In this document: positions 6,957-8,872 of the stretch, in pieces
Numbering within the stretch: the stretch's first letter is position 1
Layout of the letters: each line of letters begins with the position of its first letter
Assembly (NCBI GenBank): GCA_026984385.1
Contig: JALSSH010000460.1
Coordinates: 1 to 8,872, forward strand
Reading direction: 5' to 3'
Length of the DNA: 8,872 bases
Origin: Ardenticatenia bacterium
Lineage (GTDB): Bacteria > Chloroflexota > Anaerolineae > Aggregatilineales > Aggregatilineaceae
The notes under the pieces: generated by a model
What the model saw: the letters and a program-made list of their open reading frames with translations, nothing else
Database searches by the model: none
What the model was told of the DNA's origin: nothing
Made by a program: the position numbers and the translations under genes

Positions 6957-6986
6957 TTGTCGCTTCCGCAAAGAATCCGCTATCAT
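6957..6986 (+). promoter_or_regulatory. candidate promoter of the foldase operon
   Basis: TTGTCG (6957-6962) and TATCAT (6981-6986), spaced by 18 bases, match consensus at four and five of six positions. The start point would be near 6993, about 30 bases before the foldase ATG. It lies downstream of the thioredoxin terminator, as expected for the start of a new transcription unit. The stretch from 6866 to 6956 shows nothing else clear. Confidence 0.5.
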
Positions 6987-7022
6987 TGGAAACGATGACG
7001 GCACACATTCCGAGGAGCATTG

Positions 7023-8129
7023 ATGAACATCCACACACGCCGGAAAATTTGGCCGGTGCTTTTGCTGATCGCTTTGCTGGCGACGTTGGCGTGGCCTGCC
7101 GCCGCCCAAGACGACGAGATCGTCTCTCGCGTGGAAGGCGAGCCGATTACGCGCGCGCAGTTCGAGGCGCGGGTGCGCTTGGTGCGTTGGCAGTTTTTGC
7201 GCGAGTTGGAAAAGCTCGACGAGCTGACCAGCGGCCAGTTGGGGTTGGCGGCGGCTTTTGTTGAAGACCGCGTCTCCAGCTTGCAAGACCCCGTCGGGCT
7301 GGGTGGGGATGTGCTGGAGTTGATGGAAACCGAGCGCGTGCTTTGGCAAAAAGCCGCTGAGCTGGACTTGTTGCCCAGCGAAGAAGAGATCGACACCGCC
7401 GAAGCCTATTTCTTCAGCCGCTGGACCGATGTGCCACCCGACGAGATCGCCGCCAACGCCGAGGCCCAAGCCTTCATCGCCGAATGGCGCGAGGGCGCGA
7501 TGGCCGCTTCCGGCATGAGCGAGGCGGAGCTGCGCGACGTTTTTGCCACCGAAGCCGTATCCCAAAAGCTCTTTGAGTATTTGGCCGACAGCGTGCCCCA
7601 AGAAGAGCTGGCCGTCCACACGCGCCATATCCTTTGCGCCTTCAATCCGGACAACCCGGGCGACCCCGCCCCACCCAGCGCGGAACAGCGCGCCGCGGCG
7701 GAAAATTGCGCCCAAACGGCGATGGTGCGCTTGGCAAATGGGGAAAATTTCGAGGCGGTCGCGCGCTCGCTTTCCGACGACCTCGCCAGCGGCCAACGCG
7801 GGGGAGATGTCGGCTGGACGTTCCTCAGCCAACTGACTGCCAACTACGCCGAAGCCGCTCGCAACGCCGAGCTGAACACCGTCATCGGGCCGGTGGAAAC
7901 CGAGTTCGGCTTCCATGTGTTGGAAGTTTTGGAGCGCGAAATGCGCCCGCTCAGCGACGAAGAATATAACCGCGCGCTGAGCGGCTACTTCCAAGCCTGG
8001 GTCAACGCGCTTTACGAGCAAGCGACCATCGAGCGCAGCGAGCATTGGCAAGACGCCGTGCCGGACCGCCCGTCGCTGGAAGACCTGGACGCCGAACTCC
8101 AAGCCGCGATCCAGGCCGCGCTGGAATAA
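7023..8129 (+). CDS. exported parvulin-type peptidyl-prolyl isomerase (SurA/PpiC-like)
   Basis: A 368-residue foldase that should catalyse proline isomerisation and help proteins fold outside the cytoplasmic membrane. Residues 1-28 are a type I signal peptide: basic MNIHTRRK, a Leu-rich core and PAAA before QDDE. Residues about 31-190 form a SurA-like helical chaperone region (IVSRVEGEPITRAQFEARV). The parvulin domain spans about 198-303: HTRHIL (His202), RSLSDDLASG, GGDVGW (260-265) and FGFHVLEVLE with His298, all standard positions. An insert after HIL contains Cys205 and Cys229, the only cysteines, which may pair. A helical tail (about 311-368) follows. I chose the ATG at 7023, with GAGGAG 5 bases upstream; a TTG immediately before it is in frame and could add one residue. 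It leads a likely three-gene unit with the next two genes. Confidence 0.9.
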   Translation: MNIHTRRKIWPVLLLIALLATLAWPAAAQDDEIVSRVEGEPITRAQFEARVRLVRWQFLRELEKLDELTSGQLGLAAAFVEDRVSSLQDPVGLGGDVLELMETERVLWQKAAELDLLPSEEEIDTAEAYFFSRWTDVPPDEIAANAEAQAFIAEWREGAMAASGMSEAELRDVFATEAVSQKLFEYLADSVPQEELAVHTRHILCAFNPDNPGDPAPPSAEQRAAAENCAQTAMVRLANGENFEAVARSLSDDLASGQRGGDVGWTFLSQLTANYAEAARNAELNTVIGPVETEFGFHVLEVLEREMRPLSDEEYNRALSGYFQAWVNALYEQATIERSEHWQDAVPDRPSLEDLDAELQAAIQAALE

Positions 8130-8163
8130 ACGGGGCCGCAAAACCACGCAAGGAGGAAACGCG

Positions 8164-8715
8164 ATGCTCCCCAAAGCCACAAGCACGCACCAGGGGTACG
8201 TCTCCGGTGAGTTTCTCACGCGCACTTTTCGCATCAGCGGAGAAGTGCCCTTGCGCGGCGAGCCGTTGCTGGACCAGCTCAACGACCACAACGCGCTTTT
8301 TATCACGTTGGAGCGCATGTTTATCTCGCCGCTACTGGACCCCGCCGTGCTCAGCGGGCACTTTCAGGCGGGCGAGGTGCGCAAAGACGTTTTGGGGCTG
8401 GTGGTGCTTTCCCAACAGCGCGACGGCTTGCCCGCGCGCGAAGGGCGCTATGTGGGGCGAGACTATATCGAACACGGCGTGATGCTGGTGGTGGCGGGCT
8501 TTGAGGTGCGCGGCGTGATCACCATGCACCGCACGGTTAACATCCCGCACTTTGTGCGCACCACGCCGGAGCGTTTCATCCCGATCTTCAACGCCACAGC
8601 CACCTATGCCACCAAGCGCGACGTGATCTTCCAGGGGGGCGCGATTTTGGTTAACCGCGCTTGGATCGAGGTTTTCGCCATGCAGGCCTCCGCAAGCAAC
8701 GCCAAGCCGGCGTAG
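8164..8715 (+). CDS. protein of unknown function, apparent two-half internal duplication
   Basis: A 183-residue cytosolic protein that I do not recognise as a named family. It is clearly a real gene: a perfect AAGGAGG 7 bases before the ATG, codon use like its neighbours, and 34 bases after the foldase. It seems to contain two related halves, about 22-84 and 113-174. Each begins with a short strand (FRISGEVPL; FEVRGVITM), continues with a Leu/Pro-rich helical stretch (LLDQLNDHNALFITLE; IPHFVRTTPERFIPIF), and ends with FQAGEV or FQGGAI followed by a hydrophobic strand (VLGLVVLSQ; AWIEVFAMQ). A charged linker (about 85-112) joins them. There is no signal peptide, transmembrane segment, cysteine or obvious catalytic motif, so a binding or sensory domain is more likely than an enzyme. 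It sits 17 bases before a response regulator, hinting at a signalling link. Confidence 0.75.
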   Translation: MLPKATSTHQGYVSGEFLTRTFRISGEVPLRGEPLLDQLNDHNALFITLERMFISPLLDPAVLSGHFQAGEVRKDVLGLVVLSQQRDGLPAREGRYVGRDYIEHGVMLVVAGFEVRGVITMHRTVNIPHFVRTTPERFIPIFNATATYATKRDVIFQGGAILVNRAWIEVFAMQASASNAKPA

Positions 8716-8732
8716 AAAGTTGAGACGCATCT

Positions 8733-8872
8733 ATGGCGCGCATCCTGGTTGTTGACGACGACCCCAATTTGCTGCAAATGGTCAAATTGATGTTGCAGCG
8801 CGTAGAGCACGAGGTCGAAATAGCCAGCAGCGGAGAAAAGGGCATCGTCCTGGCCGCTCAATGGCAACCCGA
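8733..8872 (+). CDS. response regulator, receiver domain start (cut by right edge)
   Basis: The first 46 codons of a two-component response regulator. MARILVVDDDPN supplies beta strand 1 and the acidic pocket (Asp8, Asp9, with Asp10), and LLQMVKLMLQRVEHEVEIASSGEKGI is the usual helix 1 and strand 2. The window ends just at the expected start of strand 3, so the phospho-accepting Asp and any output domain are not visible. The ribosome site is weak (TTGAGA region), suggesting translational coupling to the gene 17 bases upstream. The output could be DNA-binding, an enzyme or a receiver alone. Confidence 0.88.
   Translation, partial: MARILVVDDDPNLLQMVKLMLQRVEHEVEIASSGEKGIVLAAQWQP

Noticed and set aside
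6940..6958. CAAT...GGG-ATAG-CCC...ATTG imperfect inverted repeat before the foldase promoter
   Set aside because: It has a 3-base bulge and short arms; within what chance would give, with no known regulator site resembling it.
6894..8318. 474-codon open frame opposite the foldase gene
   Set aside because: It runs across the foldase, its promoter and the start of the next gene; no recognisable domain or ribosome site.

Overview
The window reads as chromosomal DNA from a fairly high-GC bacterium. Chloroflexota (Anaerolineae-like) is my best guess: there is a lipoprotein ending in a Pro/Thr/Ser tail, a SurA/PpiC-like foldase, a cytosolic alkaline-phosphatase-superfamily protein and a long TPR protein on one strand. 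This is an inference from gene style, not from any search. Ten genes fill nearly all the sequence, eight complete and two cut by the window edges. No gap between genes exceeds 300 bases. I see no rRNA, tRNA, CRISPR array or insertion sequence.

Left part, minus strand (1-1269): the first 169 codons of a glutamate racemase (murI), which makes D-glutamate for peptidoglycan, run off the left edge. Behind it lies a compact two-gene toxin-antitoxin module: a 69-residue ribbon-helix-helix-like antitoxin followed 5 bases later by a Doc/Fic-family toxin. The module is visibly more AT-rich than its neighbours, so it may be acquired. A 217-base divergent control region (1270-1486) separates it from the plus-strand genes. 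That region holds a perfect TATAAT box for the plus strand, and a candidate toxin-antitoxin promoter with short inverted repeats that could be an autoregulatory operator.

Middle part, plus strand (1487-6347): an alkaline-phosphatase-superfamily hydrolase with an apparently complete set of metal ligands, a protein built almost entirely of about 17 TPR units, and a lipoprotein carrying a sugar-dehydrogenase-like beta-propeller follow in close succession (gaps of 32 and 74 bases), possibly as one transcript.

Right part, plus strand (6348-8872): thioredoxin sits in its own unit, with a good promoter and a strong intrinsic terminator. A fresh promoter then precedes an exported parvulin-type peptidyl-prolyl isomerase, a conserved-looking protein of unknown function that appears to be an internal duplication, and the start of a response regulator cut by the right edge. 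The last three are closely spaced (34 and 17 bases) and probably cotranscribed.

The most unusual items are the duplicated two-half protein just ahead of the response regulator, the propeller lipoprotein lacking the expected catalytic histidine, and the regulatory layout of the toxin-antitoxin module. I did not find a clearly new multi-gene defence or biosynthetic system.
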